A program made the translations under genes and the position numbers. Positions 1-13,200 of a stretch of 64,000 nucleotides of DNA are shown one piece after another (the stretch's first letter is position 1; every line of letters starts with the position of its first letter). The notes under the pieces are model-generated. The model saw only the letters and a program-made list of their open reading frames with translations, had not been told where the DNA came from and made no database searches. This DNA is from Populus alba (taxonomy: Eukaryota > Streptophyta > Magnoliopsida > Malpighiales > Salicaceae): NCBI RefSeq assembly GCF_005239225.2, contig NC_133297.1, positions 8,750,392-8,814,391 of the forward strand, read 5' to 3'.

Positions 1-3000
1 AAAACACATTGATCTAATCCTCTGGATTAACTTACATCCAGCCACTGAAAAGAAGTATGATCTCACTGGAATTACCACAAATGCAGCCACACCAAGCACC
101 ATAAACATTACTGCCCAGAATTTCGAATCCTTTCTTAGTTCATGTGGTGGTAGGAAAAATGTTTTGATTGCTTTGGACATTAGCGTGCCATAAATTGGTA
201 GTATTGTACCGTGGATACATGCTGCAATAGTGCCAATTATAAGAACTGGGATTTCTGGCTTGTTGAGAGAGGCAAGGCGGCTGATTGGGACATCTGGAGC
301 ATCTTCTGGTGGCAGAATATCATCTGGCTCGTCATACACATTGTCACGGACACTGAATCCTGTAGGTAAACCAAATGGGAGGGTGAAAGAGTGGCGGCTG
401 CTACCGATTGACGATCCTCGACTTATGGATCGTCGAATTGATCTTCTTTGACTTGATTGTCTAAAGGATTCCATGGTAATTTCTGATTCAAGTGCTGCTT
501 GTTCTGACCCTTTGTTCATTTCTTGTAAGCGTACAAGCTGAGAGTATGCTCCATCAGGATCCTCAAGTAGTTCTGAATGTGTACCTGCTCAATTGACACA
601 TATATTAACATGTTGGTCTCCGACTCCATTACCGTCGCATCATGTAATAATGACGATTCCACAAAGAGTTGTTTCCTTTCTCTTGGTAGAAGTACTAATA
701 GATATATTCAAGATGAACATCAAGAATGAACAAAACTATATTACATGGTAAAAATTCAAATTTCTAAAGAACATGCTAGGATGTGAAGAAATAGAAAAGT
801 TCTAACTCCAGTAGAATTTGACAAGTGAATAGCATGCTGAAAAGTGCATTTCATGCTAGCCTGCCAGCATGTCAAATGCTAACGAGATTTTTGTGAGATG
901 TACCTTTTTCAACCATCTTTCCTCGATGGATGACAGCAATCATGTTGGCATTTCTCACAGTGGTCAATCGATGAGCAACAATAACAGTAGTTCGGTCCAC
1001 CATAATATTGTCCAATGCCTCTTGCACTACCCTCTCAGATTCTGCATCAAGTGCACTTGTAGCTTCATCTAAAAGTAAAATCCGGGGGTTCTTCAAGATT
1101 GCCCTGGCTATGGCAATTCTCTGCTTCTGTCCACCAGAAAGCTGAGTTCCATGCTCTCCAACCATGGTGTCAAAACCCTGGATGAAATATGAAAATTGTT
1201 AAAGTTAATGATTGTTCATGTAATCATAAAATTGAAATAAGCACTTGAATTAGTTAAGAACCTGAGGTAGTTTATCAACGAATTTGGAAGCATTGGCAAG
1301 TTCAGCTGCAGCTCTTATCTCTTCAATTGTTGCACCATCCTTCCCGTATGCAATATTCTCCTTGATGCTAGATGCAAACAACACCGGTTCCTGGCTGACA
1401 AGACCAGTTTTTTCTCTAATCCATTTAAGTTGAAGTTCTTTGATGTTAATGCCATCTATAAGAACTTCTCCAGATAGGGGATCATAAAATCTCTCTAACA
1501 GACTGATCACTGTTGACTTCCCACTTCCACTATGCCCGACCAAAGCTGCTGTTGTGCCACTCGGGATTGAAAGAGAGAATCCACTAAATATTGGCTCATC
1601 TGGTCTGGCTGGATAACTGAAATACACATCCCGCAATTCTATGTCTCCGTGAATTTCATCCAATACTTTTCCTCTCTTATCATATGCATCTATCTCTGGC
1701 TGCCTGTTAATAGTCTCAAACATCTTATATGCTGCAGCTCGACCAGCAGAAAAAGCACTCATGCAGGGAGATGCTTGTCCCAAAGACCTGTGAAATCGAC
1801 ACAGTAATGCCAGAAATAAGCAAAATGACTCATCAAAGAAGATACAGTCCCAACTTCCAAGCAATCATATTACATACACAAAAAATTAAAGAATGAACTT
1901 ACATGGAACCAGTCAAAACAGCAACAATCACATTAATCACGTCACCCCCAGTATATCCCTTTTCCAACACCATCTTTGCACCAAACCATACAGCCACAGC
2001 ATAACTACAGAAAACAATTAACATAACCACACCAACACCAAATCCCGAAAAAATGCCTTCTTGCACACCTGATCGATAAGCAATTACAAGAAGCTGGTTG
2101 TAAATATTTATAGCTCTCTTCTCTCCAGTAAATGATGCAACCTGGAACATCAAAGAAACATCATCATGGTTTGACCAGGCAATAGATGGTGAAATTAGAC
2201 GTTTTACTGAATGAAAAATATTATTTTGGTATTTTCTGTTCTAAGCAATTATTTTTCTTAATGTAACATACAGTTCTGATTCCTCCAATCGTCTGTTCAA
2301 CTACATTTGCTGCTTCTGCATAAGCATTTTGTCCACGAGCTGCCATTTTGGATATAAAAAGGGCCATAGACGCTCCAGCTAGCACTAGGAGGGGAATAGC
2401 CGATAGCATGACAACGGCTAGCAACCATCCTTTGTAAAATGCCACCGAAAAGCCTCCTATAAATGTTGCCATCAGCTGCACAAATTTTCCAACCTGCACA
2501 AAATAAGCAGAATCATTTGACATGGCGATAGCATGGAAAGTCCCCTGAAAAGTCATTGCGCCTTCTTCTTTAGGTGAATTTATCCCCATTTCAGCAGAAT
2601 AGTACCTTTTCACCCATTGCATCTTGTATAAGAACCGTGTCACCGGACATTCTACCAACAACCTCTCCTGTGCTCGTTTCCTTGTCAAAGAAAGCAATGT
2701 CTTGTCTCAATATAGTTTTCAAATACAAACTCCTTATGCGAGATGACTGTCTTTCCCCTGTGACTATCCAGCAAGTCACCTCTGACAAGAACCAAACACG
2801 TGGCTTTTTCCTGTTAATTCACAATTCATTGCAAAAATTTATTTTGGTTTTAAGAGACAGATGTACTTACGAAGGCAGGCTGCTATTCCAGAACCGACTG
2901 CCAAGTAGACATACTTCAGAGAAACCTAAAATATTTGCAGGAACCATTAGTAAAATATTTATACTTCCAATTCAAACAATTCAAGAACGAAACAACAGGG

Positions 3001-3494
3001 GGATTGGTAAAGTCCCTAATGTCAAATCCCAATTTACAGCCTAACTATTGAGGGAAAATTATTATCAGATGTCAGGTAAGTCCAATTCTATAGGCATGGT
3101 TCCAACAACAAAATTATGAAAACTAGTCTGGTACTGTACGCTTAAGCATATGACAGCATTTTCATACCTTGGAGACCAAATCAGTCATGTCTTTGCTAAG
3201 CTGGTTATTTCCAAATGCATTGATCACGTCTCCCAACAGTAAAGTCATGAGAGGCATGGCCAAGCCGTTCCCAATTGCACCAAGTGTGCCCAAGAACATC
3301 AACAGGAAATCAGTAGAATCTGAAAACGAGAAGAGCTTAAAAAATGGAACTGATTTACTCTTCTCATCTTCTTTGCTATTCTCAGGTTCTTCTTGAATCC
3401 CGTTATTGCCGAGGTGCCTCTCATCATCGTTGTATGGTGAAGAGGTGGTGGCTTCATGGATCCTTGCATCACCTTCCAAGCCATTTTCCATCAT
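1..3494 (-). CDS. ABCB (MDR/PGP) transporter, gene 1 of the array, 3' end beyond the window
   Basis: Full-size B-type ABC exporter, a plasma-membrane family that moves auxin or alkaloid-like compounds in plants (family knowledge; substrate here unknown). Exons by splice sites: 3494-3168, 2925-2871, 2781-2606, 2493-2272, 2141-1903, 1787-1262, 1177-904 and 584 to the left edge. About 801 codons are visible. They cover the acidic N-tail, the first transmembrane domain, NBD1 and the start of the second membrane domain. NBD1 has Walker [10 protein letters not shown] near residue 424, signature LSGGQKQR, Walker [13 protein letters not shown] and H-loop VAHRLTT. The usual Q of GQSGSGKST is H here, unlike genes 2-4. 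The start has two adjacent Met codons (3494 and 3491), preceded by a possible splice acceptor, so a 5'UTR intron is possible. The second NBD is not in the window. It is more diverged from genes 2-4 than genes 3 and 4 are from each other. Confidence 0.93.
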
Positions 3495-4889
3495 CCTGAA
3501 CCAGATACTAAATCAGACTCTCCAACGGTCTCAAAATTCACAGAATTTATGTTGCAGTCAGCAGAGCACATATACTCGCCAAGTTTAATCAACTAGTGGA
3601 AAAACTGTAGTTGTATTCAATGTTTTTAGGAAAATTGAAACACTTCAGTGGATGGATCAATATTCGTAATAGAAAATCCCAGCAGCACCATAATCACTGA
3701 TCCTAGTCAAGGACTTTCTTTACAAGTGCGTTTGAATAGTCTTCATTTGATTTAAATAACTAGCAGGATTGAAAGTTCCTGATATTTTACTTCAAATGCA
3801 TATTAAATGGCATAGCAAGCGGGACAAACAAGCGAAAATTGGTCTGGAAAAGGAGAATTCGACACCTTCTAGAAAGTCAACTGGACCATAATGGAGGTGC
3901 TGATTCAAAGTTGTCACGCTCCATCCCTGTTACCATATTTCAGAAGATAAAAGTGCCCCCCCCTCCCCCCCGCACCCCCTGAATATTCAATTCGCCCTTG
4001 CTCCATCACCATCAAACATCACCTCTTGTCGCAGATTTTCATTAAATTTCTTGTCATCTTAATTCGATCACAGAACTCATCTTTTCAATCTTCTTTGAAT
4101 CCTCAAACTGGCAGTTCGTTGGCAACTGTCGTGTTATTGATTACCCGCTTTGAGGGATTAACTAGTTTGTTGATGGCCTTATGACAAATACTCTTAGCAG
4201 CTAGGAATCTATAACATGAAATGTTTAGACACTCCATGCAAAGAGTATATAGCTCGGTTGTGATAATTAAATAGAAGAACCCATGTTTGTGAAAACAACT
4301 GATCCTCGCCCTGTTTTAATTCAGTACTTGAAAGATAAAGGGCTGGCTGGCAAGCTCTTTCTCTTGTATTCGGGAGAGAGAGAGAGAGAGAGAGAGGTGT
4401 CTCTCATGTCTTCGTTGATTCAACAAAAGAAAGAAACACTTGCACTCTATGGCGTCCATTCAACTAGTACTTGAAAAGAAAAGAAAAGCAGCAAGAAACT
4501 TGCATGCAAGACGACTTTCTATTCCAATGAAATCATTTAGTGAAAAATAAAGGAAATAAATCATTTCCACCACCCCCACAACCCCATTAAAGCATAGCAA
4601 ACCATAATAAACCAAACAAATATCCAAAGAATTAATGATACAAAAGAGAATTTCTTTGAGAAGCAAATTTTGCAAATTAATTACCAAAGAGAAGCAAGGG
4701 GGGCTGAAATGAGCAAGATACCTTTGGATTTTGGCACTGTGGACTTGAGTAATGATATCTTGGTGCCTTCAGGCAGGCATATCGTGTTTAGCTGTTAAGA
4801 GTTTTGCAGTCACGTTATAACATGATTTTCTTCGAATATAAATAACAATAACAAAAATATAACTGGATGACAAACAAGGCAAACAGGCT

Positions 4890-5125
4890 GTGTTTCTCTG
4901 GAATTTTTTTTTTTTAAAAAAATAATATTTTTATGTTTTTATTTCGTATTAATATTAAAAATATTTTTTAAAAATTTATTATTACAATCATAAACACACG
5001 AAATACCTTTTGTTTTGAAATAATTTAAAATAATATTTTTTATTTTTTAAAATTTATTTTTATACGAATATATTAAAATAATATAAAAAAAATATTAATT
5101 TAAAATGAAAGGAGTCAAATGTTTC
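4890..5125. repeat. AT-rich dispersed MITE-like repeat
   Basis: Two adjoining pieces share the core that recurs through the window: a run like TTTTTATTTTTTAAAATT, then a 'cat/tat..aaaataat' block, then ATATTAATTTAAA. It looks like a non-autonomous element family present in many diverged copies; no coding capacity. Confidence 0.5.
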
Positions 5126-6289
5126 GGCTCTCGTGATTGTCAAGCGTTTTGTCTTTTCATTTTTATTCAATGATATGTGACTAAATTACTCCTCCTCTAT
5201 ACTGTACACCTTTATTGTTAATTCCCTGTCTTCTAGAAGCCGTATATTTTGTTTTATTCCGCTAAAAAAAATAATCACAAAATAGCACAGTCACCGCAGA
5301 AATCACGTGCATTTATTATATTCTATTGTTTTCACTTCTGTAGCTCACATGAAAATTTTAGAATATTATTAGTTTATTTTTATAATGTAAAATGGAGTTT
5401 TATTGATATTAATGAAGATATGAATATAACAATGTTTCACATAATAAAAATGGGATTGTAGTGATATTTATTTTTTAAAATATTATTTGATTGAGAATAT
5501 ATCAAAATAATATATTTTATATTTTTTAAAATTAATTTTTAATATCAATACATTAAAATAGTCTAAAATTGTATATAAAAAATTATTAATACAGATAATC
5601 CAAATTAAATTCTTCAACGAGATGAAAAAAGGTACAGTAAAATCTTTTTTTGTAAGGAAAGAAAAAAGAGAGGATGTTTGTGAATTTTTAGATTAAAAAT
5701 ATTATTTGTCCATGCTTCTTGAGAATTTATTTTTAAATACATTAAGTGAATATATTAGATTAATATAAGAATGCACATTATATATATAAAAAAGTAATTT
5801 AATCCCAATTCACATATAAACTTATTTAAAGATATCTTTTAGGTATTTTAAGTTTTAACTTTTTTAACGTAAAATCTTTGTACGAAAAACTCCCTACTGT
5901 TCATGATTCCAACACCAATAAGAATCGCATACATTTGTTGTGCGGGCCATGATGAATAATTGAAAATAGGTGCACCAAACGGCAAACAGAACAAGAACAA
6001 GTTCTTCCAGCGGTGAAAATGATCCTGTGCGATATAACCTTGTCAAGCATGGCGTGTTCCTTAGCATCCAGAATCATCATAGAGCGAACCAATAACAACG
6101 TTTATACGCCTTTTATAGTTAATTAATTAACATTAACAAAGCCGCACTACTCATATAATATTATTTTTTTATATATATTTTTTAAAACTTTTTAAAAAAC
6201 TTTATTCTCTAACTTTATGGGTTTTTTTTTTTAATTTTTTTTATATTTAGGTTATATACTAATATTATAGATTTGTTTTTTGATTTTAT

Positions 6290-7345
6290 CTTTTTGTAGA
6301 TTTATTTAGAGTGAAACTTTATAATTTTTCTTTTATTTTATTAGCCTATCTTAATTTTATGATCCAAGTTAAGTTATGAGTTTTAAAAATTGATTTATAT
6401 TATTTTTTTCACCTTTTCTAGTTAATTATTTTTTATTTCACCCTTTAATTTTATATTGGTTGGAAATTGACTTGTTAGTTTCTTTTGATATGTTTTCTAT
6501 GAGATTATTTTGACCTTACAACTAGAATAGCGCGTTTAAATAGGTTGACTCCATTTATTTTTTAGGATCCTTTTTTAACTTGAATATTTTTTTAATTGAT
6601 TTTTTTTTCTTTCCATAAGATTATCCTTATGTCATAAACCAGATTGAAAGTTTAACAAGTTGACTCGAGTAGATTTAATTCATTTTTTTTTATCATTTTT
6701 AATTGAATGTATTTTTTTTTCAACTTCACCATCCAATAACTCAATCTTCTTCTTCTTTTAATTTTATTTTTTAACATTAAATTATTTTAAAATTGAGTTT
6801 TGTAATTTTTTTCAATATATTTTTTTGTAGAGTTATCCCGATCTTATAGATTTTTTTTATCTTGACTTCAACTTTCAACGTAGAATTTATTGAAAATAAA
6901 GCTTCATGATTTATTTTATTTTATTTATTTATTTTTATGAAGTTATCTTAGTCTCATATTATAGGTTTAACATGTTAGCACCGATTGATTTTGTTTATTT
7001 TTCCTGTTTTGATAGATTTACTTTTCATCCTTTAATATTAGGTTGGTTGGAAATTGAGTTTCGTAGATTTTTATTTATTTATTTTCTATGAGATTATTAT
7101 GATATTATGACCTGAGTTGCAAATTTTGCATGTTAACTCGGGTATTTTTTGTTATTTTTTAGTTTATATATATATATATATATTATTTTTTTATTTTTCT
7201 TCTTTAATATTGGGTTGATTATAAATTAACCTTTATAATTTATTTTTATTTGTTTTCTATATGGTTATCATAATCTTATAAATCAGGTTGTAAATTTAAC
7301 TAGTTAACCTTGATCGATCTAATATATCATAATTTTAATGCTTTT
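6290..7345. repeat. Degenerate tandem repeat, about six units
   Basis: A phrase like TTTTCTATGAGATTAT, followed by 'gatcttatga..' and then 'ggttgcaaatttaac.agttaac', recurs near 6,491, 6,614, 6,821, 6,935, 7,083 and 7,255. Spacing is irregular, about 115-205 bp. Single related units in inverted orientation occur near 48,900-49,130, and a related piece near 54,700-55,000. Probably the non-coding part of an old retroelement or a decayed satellite. Confidence 0.5.
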
Positions 7346-7994
7346 TTTTTAATTCATCAAATAAATCGTCGTATTAATATTGTAAAAGAGATATCATCCA
7401 ACATGTATTATATTTTGAGTTTATGATTATTATTTTTTAATTAGAAACATGCTAGCAAAGTTTAAATACTTTTTTATATTAAAAAAATTGATGTAACTAA
7501 CAGAATAGTAGAAATCAAGGATCTAATTAATAAAAACTAAAGGTTGTGGCTAATTCATTGTACTCACACTCACCAAACACTATTAATAGTAACAATATAT
7601 ATATTTTTTTATATAAGTTTTTTTCTCCCTTCTAATTTCACCCAAAAAAGAGAGTATAATATGTACTTAGTCATCTATTTAAATGGATTTACATATTATA
7701 CTTTTTTGGTCAATCCATTTCACTTTTTTTTTTTTATATATATATATATATATAGAATCAAGAAGATTTTAAATCCATTCTTTACTCTCAGGAAAAAATA
7801 ATATATTGAAAAGTTTATCGAGTAAAATTAGTCATATATTTTTTTTTCTTCGAGAATAATGGATGTCAAGATAAAAAAAAAAAACTTAAACTCGAGGATC
7901 TCTTACTTTCCAAGAGTCCTTGGTTACTTATTTTCTATTACAATTTTTTTTTTTTTTAAACTAAAAGGCATATTTTTTTTTTTTACAGAAATCT

Positions 7995-7996
<2 letters not shown>

Positions 7997-8045
<49 letters not shown>
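7997..8045. repeat. (TA)n microsatellite
   Basis: About 24 uninterrupted TA units. A second long array lies at about 9,534-9,572. Confidence 0.9.
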
Positions 8046-8048
<3 letters not shown>

Positions 8049-8334
8049 TAATTTGTTGATCAAACTTTTTTTTCTTTTTAAATTGATAATTTTGATACTC
8101 TTCTGATTTGATAAGAAAAAGCCAAATTAAGAAAGGGCCAGATATTATTGAGATCTGGATGGCTGCTGAAACACCACATGGACTAGTCAAATAAAGTACT
8201 CCTTATGCATAGAAAATTACTATTTCAGGATCTTTCCAGGAATGAGATGTTCCTTGAAACCCGACCCTCAATCATTACAAGATTGCGCAACGTGTTATGT
8301 TTGCCGGCATGAGTTTTAATTACTGTTTATTTTG

Positions 8335-8690
8335 GCGGGTGTTTTTGTATTTTTTTTTAATATTTTTAAATTATTTCAATCAGATGATATACAAAAATAT
8401 ATTTTTAAATAAAAAATATTCTAAAAATAATAACAGTACCATCACTACCCTTGACATATGTTTTGGGTGTTTGAGAAATTGTAATTATTGTTTTTTACTT
8501 GAAAGTATATAAAAGTAATTTATTTTTAAAAATTTATTTTTAATATTAATACATTAAAATAATTTTAGAACACTAAAATAATATTAATTTGAAGCAAGGA
8601 AAAAAATAAAAATTTAAAATTTTTTAAAAATATTTTTAAAATAAAAAATAACAAATATTGTAAGAATTAAAAAAACAACCCCCTCTCCCA
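8335..8690. repeat. AT-rich dispersed MITE-like repeat, one or two copies
   Basis: Contains two successive matches to the dispersed core: 'ttttaaattatttcaatcagatgatat' type, then 'aatttatttttaatattaatacattaaaataatttt'. Flanks are non-coding. Boundaries are approximate. Confidence 0.4.
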
Positions 8691-9528
8691 TGAAAGAAAA
8701 GGAAAGCAACAATCTCTAATAAAACTAAAATAAAACAAGAACAATTAATAAATAAATGACCATGCCTTCCGTTAATAATATGAACTCAGAATTCTCTTAC
8801 GTGATGATTTTCTATTTAAAGAAAATCCCGTCTTGCATCTTGAAAGGGTTACAGGAGAGGCAGGAGGAGAGATGATGAGGGGCAATGGTCAAGATGGCGG
8901 CAGCCAGTACTGCAGTGCAATTTCTGATGGCCAGCAGTTCAAGCTCACACGGAAGAATTGGGATAATTATGGTTATTTAATTTGATTTCTTGAATTATTA
9001 AAGCAATGGTTCTTCGCAGCGTAAGAAAAGCCATATGGAAATGCAATGTAGCCATCGCTGAAGATGACACGATGTTTCAAGATCTTGTAAAGATTGCTTT
9101 GCTACCATATCACTTGAATTTCTTAATTTATATCAGAAGAAGATCGTGCAGTCCTTCTGCCTTCAGTGACAAGTTAATTAACAAATGAAACTCTTGACCT
9201 GATAGGAAATTATATATATAAATAACAAAAGTATGAAACCGATGGTCTCACGCCCCCAGCAAAATTCCGGGATGACTTTCCGGGGAACTGCTGTGGAAAT
9301 ATATGAGATAGATTTTGACAAAATAAGAGGTTGATTGGAGAAAGATTATACTGCTCTTTTCCTCAGAGCACGCCAATAAATTACAGCCCTTTCAAGATGC
9401 TGTGTTTTCCGGGCATCTTGCAGTTTCATGACTAGAATCATCATCGTCCAAGTCAATCTCAGAGGGTCCTCCCCACCGGCTTCTTTCTTGCTTGATTGAT
9501 AAGCTAGGAGTCGCCAAAATATTCTCTC

Positions 9529-9575
<47 letters not shown>

Positions 9576-10218
9576 AAAGATGGGACAGAATATTTGAATG
9601 AGAGGAACATGACTCGCAGCCCATCTATGACTTTTGATCTCCTCAATTAAAATTCATTTCCAACGCCGTAGCAATCCCGGAATTTCGTTAAAAACTGTAG
9701 TCATTGGCTAGCTCTCTTTAGTTTTTTCCACACCGATTCCCACCAAAATGGTCAACTTTTTATATTCTTACTCCACACATAAAGAACTACAAGCAAGGAC
9801 TGTGTTTGTTTTTTCTGTCTACCTGTATTTTTTTTAAAAAAATTAATTTTTTTAATTACATTTTTTAAATATATTTATAAGTAGAAAATATTTTAAAAAA
9901 TAATTTTTATCGTAATCTTGATTGCTATCTTTTAATATTACTATGTTTCCAAGCAAAAAAAAAATAATTTAAAAAACACTTCTATCGTAATCTTAAATAC
10001 TGTTTATTGGCATTGCATTAGGGTTCCTTTTTTGAAAATGCAACCACACTCTATAAGCAACAAATCTGTAGCGTGTAGCTTCTTTCGCTGCCAGTATTCA
10101 TTGGTCAGAACTCGCACTACATTTTAAAGAAGACAAACAGGTTTGGAAAAAGAGGAGATAGCAGCCCGCCATTAAATAATGAAGTGGCTGGATAATTGGA
10201 AGTGCTGAGTTCGTTGAC

Positions 10219-13200
10219 TTAAGCGGTGGAGGCGGTCATGTGGAGGGCAACCAAGGAGGCATAAAACCCATCTTTGATATTGATCAAAGTATCATGCTTG
10301 CCTTTCTCTACAATAACTCCATTTTTAACCACTGCAATAACGTCTGCATTCTTGATTGTAGATAACCGATGGGCTACAACCACCGTAGTCCTGTCCACCA
10401 CGACTCGGTCTAGTGCATCTTGAACAGCTCTCTCAGATTCAGCATCCAGGGCGCTGGTAGCCTCGTCCAGTAGAAGCACTCTGGGACTTTTGACTATAGC
10501 GCGAGCAATGGCTACCCTTTGCTTCTGCCCCCCTGACAATTGGACGCCTCGCTCTCCCACTATGGTGTCATAACCCTGCATTTTGCGTTCAGATATTAGC
10601 ATCTTCGCTTCCAGTAGCAACATTAAGAGAGTTCATCCCTGAGTTTTTATTCCTAGCTATGTCTGCAAAAGCCTGCTTGCTTTAACAAATGTAGCCGAGT
10701 ACTTAATATCAGGAGATGATGACTGCTCCATAATTCTGTAATTACCTGTTGCAGACTGCTGATGAAATTGTGTGCATTGGCTAGCTCTGATGCAGCTAAA
10801 ATCTCTGTCTCCGTCGCTTTCCCTTGTTTTCCATATGCAATGTTGGCACGGATTGTATCATTAAAGAGGACTGGTTCTTGGCTCACAAGCCCCATCTGCT
10901 GCCTCAGCCACCTGAGTTGGAGGCTTTGAATGTCAACTCCATCTAGAGTTATATGACCTGAATGAGGATCGTAAAATCTTTGCAACAATGATATCACCGT
11001 TGATTTCCCACTTCCACTCTCTCCAACCAGGGCTACAGTCTAAGATAACAGATTCAAACTAAAACAATTAAGAAGTTGACATTTCAAACGAAATGACAGC
11101 ACTGGTTCCAGGATTCCATTTTTGTTAAGACAGTATGCTTGGAACAATTAAGCAGATGGGTTTTAAAGCATGAGAAATTACCTTGCCAGAATGAATCACC
11201 AAGCTGAGGTCTCGGAGAATTTGAATATCTGGCCTAGTTGGATACTTGAAGCTTATGTGATGAAGTTCAATCTCTCCTCTCACACTGTCTAACTTCGTAC
11301 CTGACTCGTCACTAGGATCCATCTTTGACTTTCGGTCTATAATAGAGAATATGGATGCAGCTGCAGTCTTGGCACCGGAGGAATCAGGACCGAAGGAACT
11401 TGTTTGAGAAATTCCGATAGCTGCCATGGTCAAAGCGAAGAAAACCTGCCAGAAGACACATGGATAAGTATCATTAAAACGTTAGTAGTCTCCATGGAAA
11501 TAATTAGGAAGATATGCCCACCCGAAAAACTTCTGCAAGTGTTGTTTTCCCATGCTGGACAAGTTGAGCTCCTGCATAGAAACTGGTTGCGTAGACAGAA
11601 AACAGTAAGAAGAAAGAAACTCCAAATCCTGTTCCACAGATCAGCCCTTGCTTTATTCCTTTCTCCATAGGGCCTTCACATTTCTTTTTGTATAATTGCA
11701 TCACCTTCTCTTCTGCACAGAAAGAGGCAACAGTTCTGATGCTGCCTACAGCATCATTTGCAACCTGACTTGCTTCCTCATACATCATCTGCAACCATCT
11801 CGATTAGTGATTCGACGATTAATTTCAAACGGCAAACTTGACAAATAGTAATTTCAGAGAGAAGGCTGGGAACATGAATTGAACTTCTTTTACTTGTCAA
11901 AATTCAAATTCTTTAGCTTATTACTGCAATCAAATACAAGGTCACGAGTTAAAAACAATACCTTTGCATCTGCACTGAATCCTCTCATGAACTTTATTTG
12001 AATAATTCCATTGAGTCCTACTAGAGGAATTAGTACAAGGATAATCAAGGCCAATTGCCAACATGCAGTGAAGGCAATGACCAAACCTGCTGTTGCTGAT
12101 GCGATGTTTTGAACCATCTGAGCTAGAGAGTCTCCAACCAGAGCACGCACTGTTGCTGCATCTGCTGAGAGTCTAGCACCAATTACCCCACTTGAATGCT
12201 CAGGCTCATCGAACCAGCCGACTTCCATGTGAACTACCTTCTCAAAACAAATAGATCGAATCCTTTGGATTAATTTGCATCCAGCCACAGAAAACAAGTA
12301 TGTTTGTGTTGGAAACACCAAAAATGATGCCAGGCCAAGCGTCATAAACATCAGTGCCCAGAACTTGGAATCCTTTCTCAATTCATGCGGTGGTTCAAAA
12401 AATGTTTTGATCACATTGGAAAGTAGGACGCCAAAAACTGGAAATATGACACCATTAAGAATTGCAGCGATAGATCCAGCTATAAGTACCGGGATCTCTG
12501 GCTTGTTCAGATAAGCGAGGCGGCGGATTGGGCCATCTGGAGTTTTTGGTTTGTGTGAAGAAGCTTCTACTTCTCCCGGGGCATTATCAGTGTCAGGGAC
12601 ACTGAATCCAGTAGTATGTAAACCTAATGAGACTGAGAATGGACTTCCTACTCCAGAAGATCCCCTGCTTAAAGACCGTTTCAGTGAAATTCTTGGACTC
12701 GACTGTCTAAAGGATTCCATAGCAATATCTGACTTGTGGTCTTCCGTTTCATGCTCTGACTCTTTATTTACTTCTTGTAAACGTATAAGCTGCGAGTAAG
12801 CTCCTTCAGGATCCTTGAGTAGTTCTGAATGCGAGCCTGATCAATTAACAGAAGTGTTTTAAATTGTATTATCTCCTTGTTTCTTTTGCATCAAGAATCA
12901 AGATGTCCGAACAAATAATCCCTCAGTAGCCAGGAGAAATAACTAGTTTGGAATTTAATGTGGAGGCCGTTCTAAGTTTGTACGATATAGAACTGACTTG
13001 TCTGCCCAAAGTTAGAGCATGATGGTACAACAAATTAAGCACATATATCTGCTACTACAAGTGTATTGAAACTAGGTAAATGAGTAGGATTATTCTCTGT
13101 ATACAGCATGTATAAATATCCATAACATGAAAGGAAATACACAAAACGTTTCAGAATGGATAAAGAATATATATCAGTGAGAAGAAGTTAGACAAGCATT

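Larger units (their letters stand above)
3495..10218. other. Long AT-rich intergenic region between ABCB genes 1 and 2
   Basis: Holds no gene I can support. The first 1.2 kb probably carries the promoter and leader of gene 1, including a C-rich run near 3,957-3,976 and a GA microsatellite near 4,373-4,396. From 4,890 onward it is mostly AT-rich repeat: dispersed MITE-like copies, a degenerate tandem repeat at 6.3-7.35 kb, and TA microsatellites at 7,997-8,045 and 9,534-9,572. Short open frames here are repeat-derived or have no recognisable content. The stretch 8,830-9,480 has more even base composition and may be a relic, but I recognise nothing in it. Confidence 0.6.

Noticed and set aside
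7859..8190. Open frames with Ile-Tyr repeats on both strands
   Set aside because: They are translations of a TA microsatellite; no other gene signal.
8872..8985. Short plus-strand frame with a weak resemblance to copia gag (KLTRKNWDNYG)
   Set aside because: Too short, stops at once, no further retroelement coding nearby.
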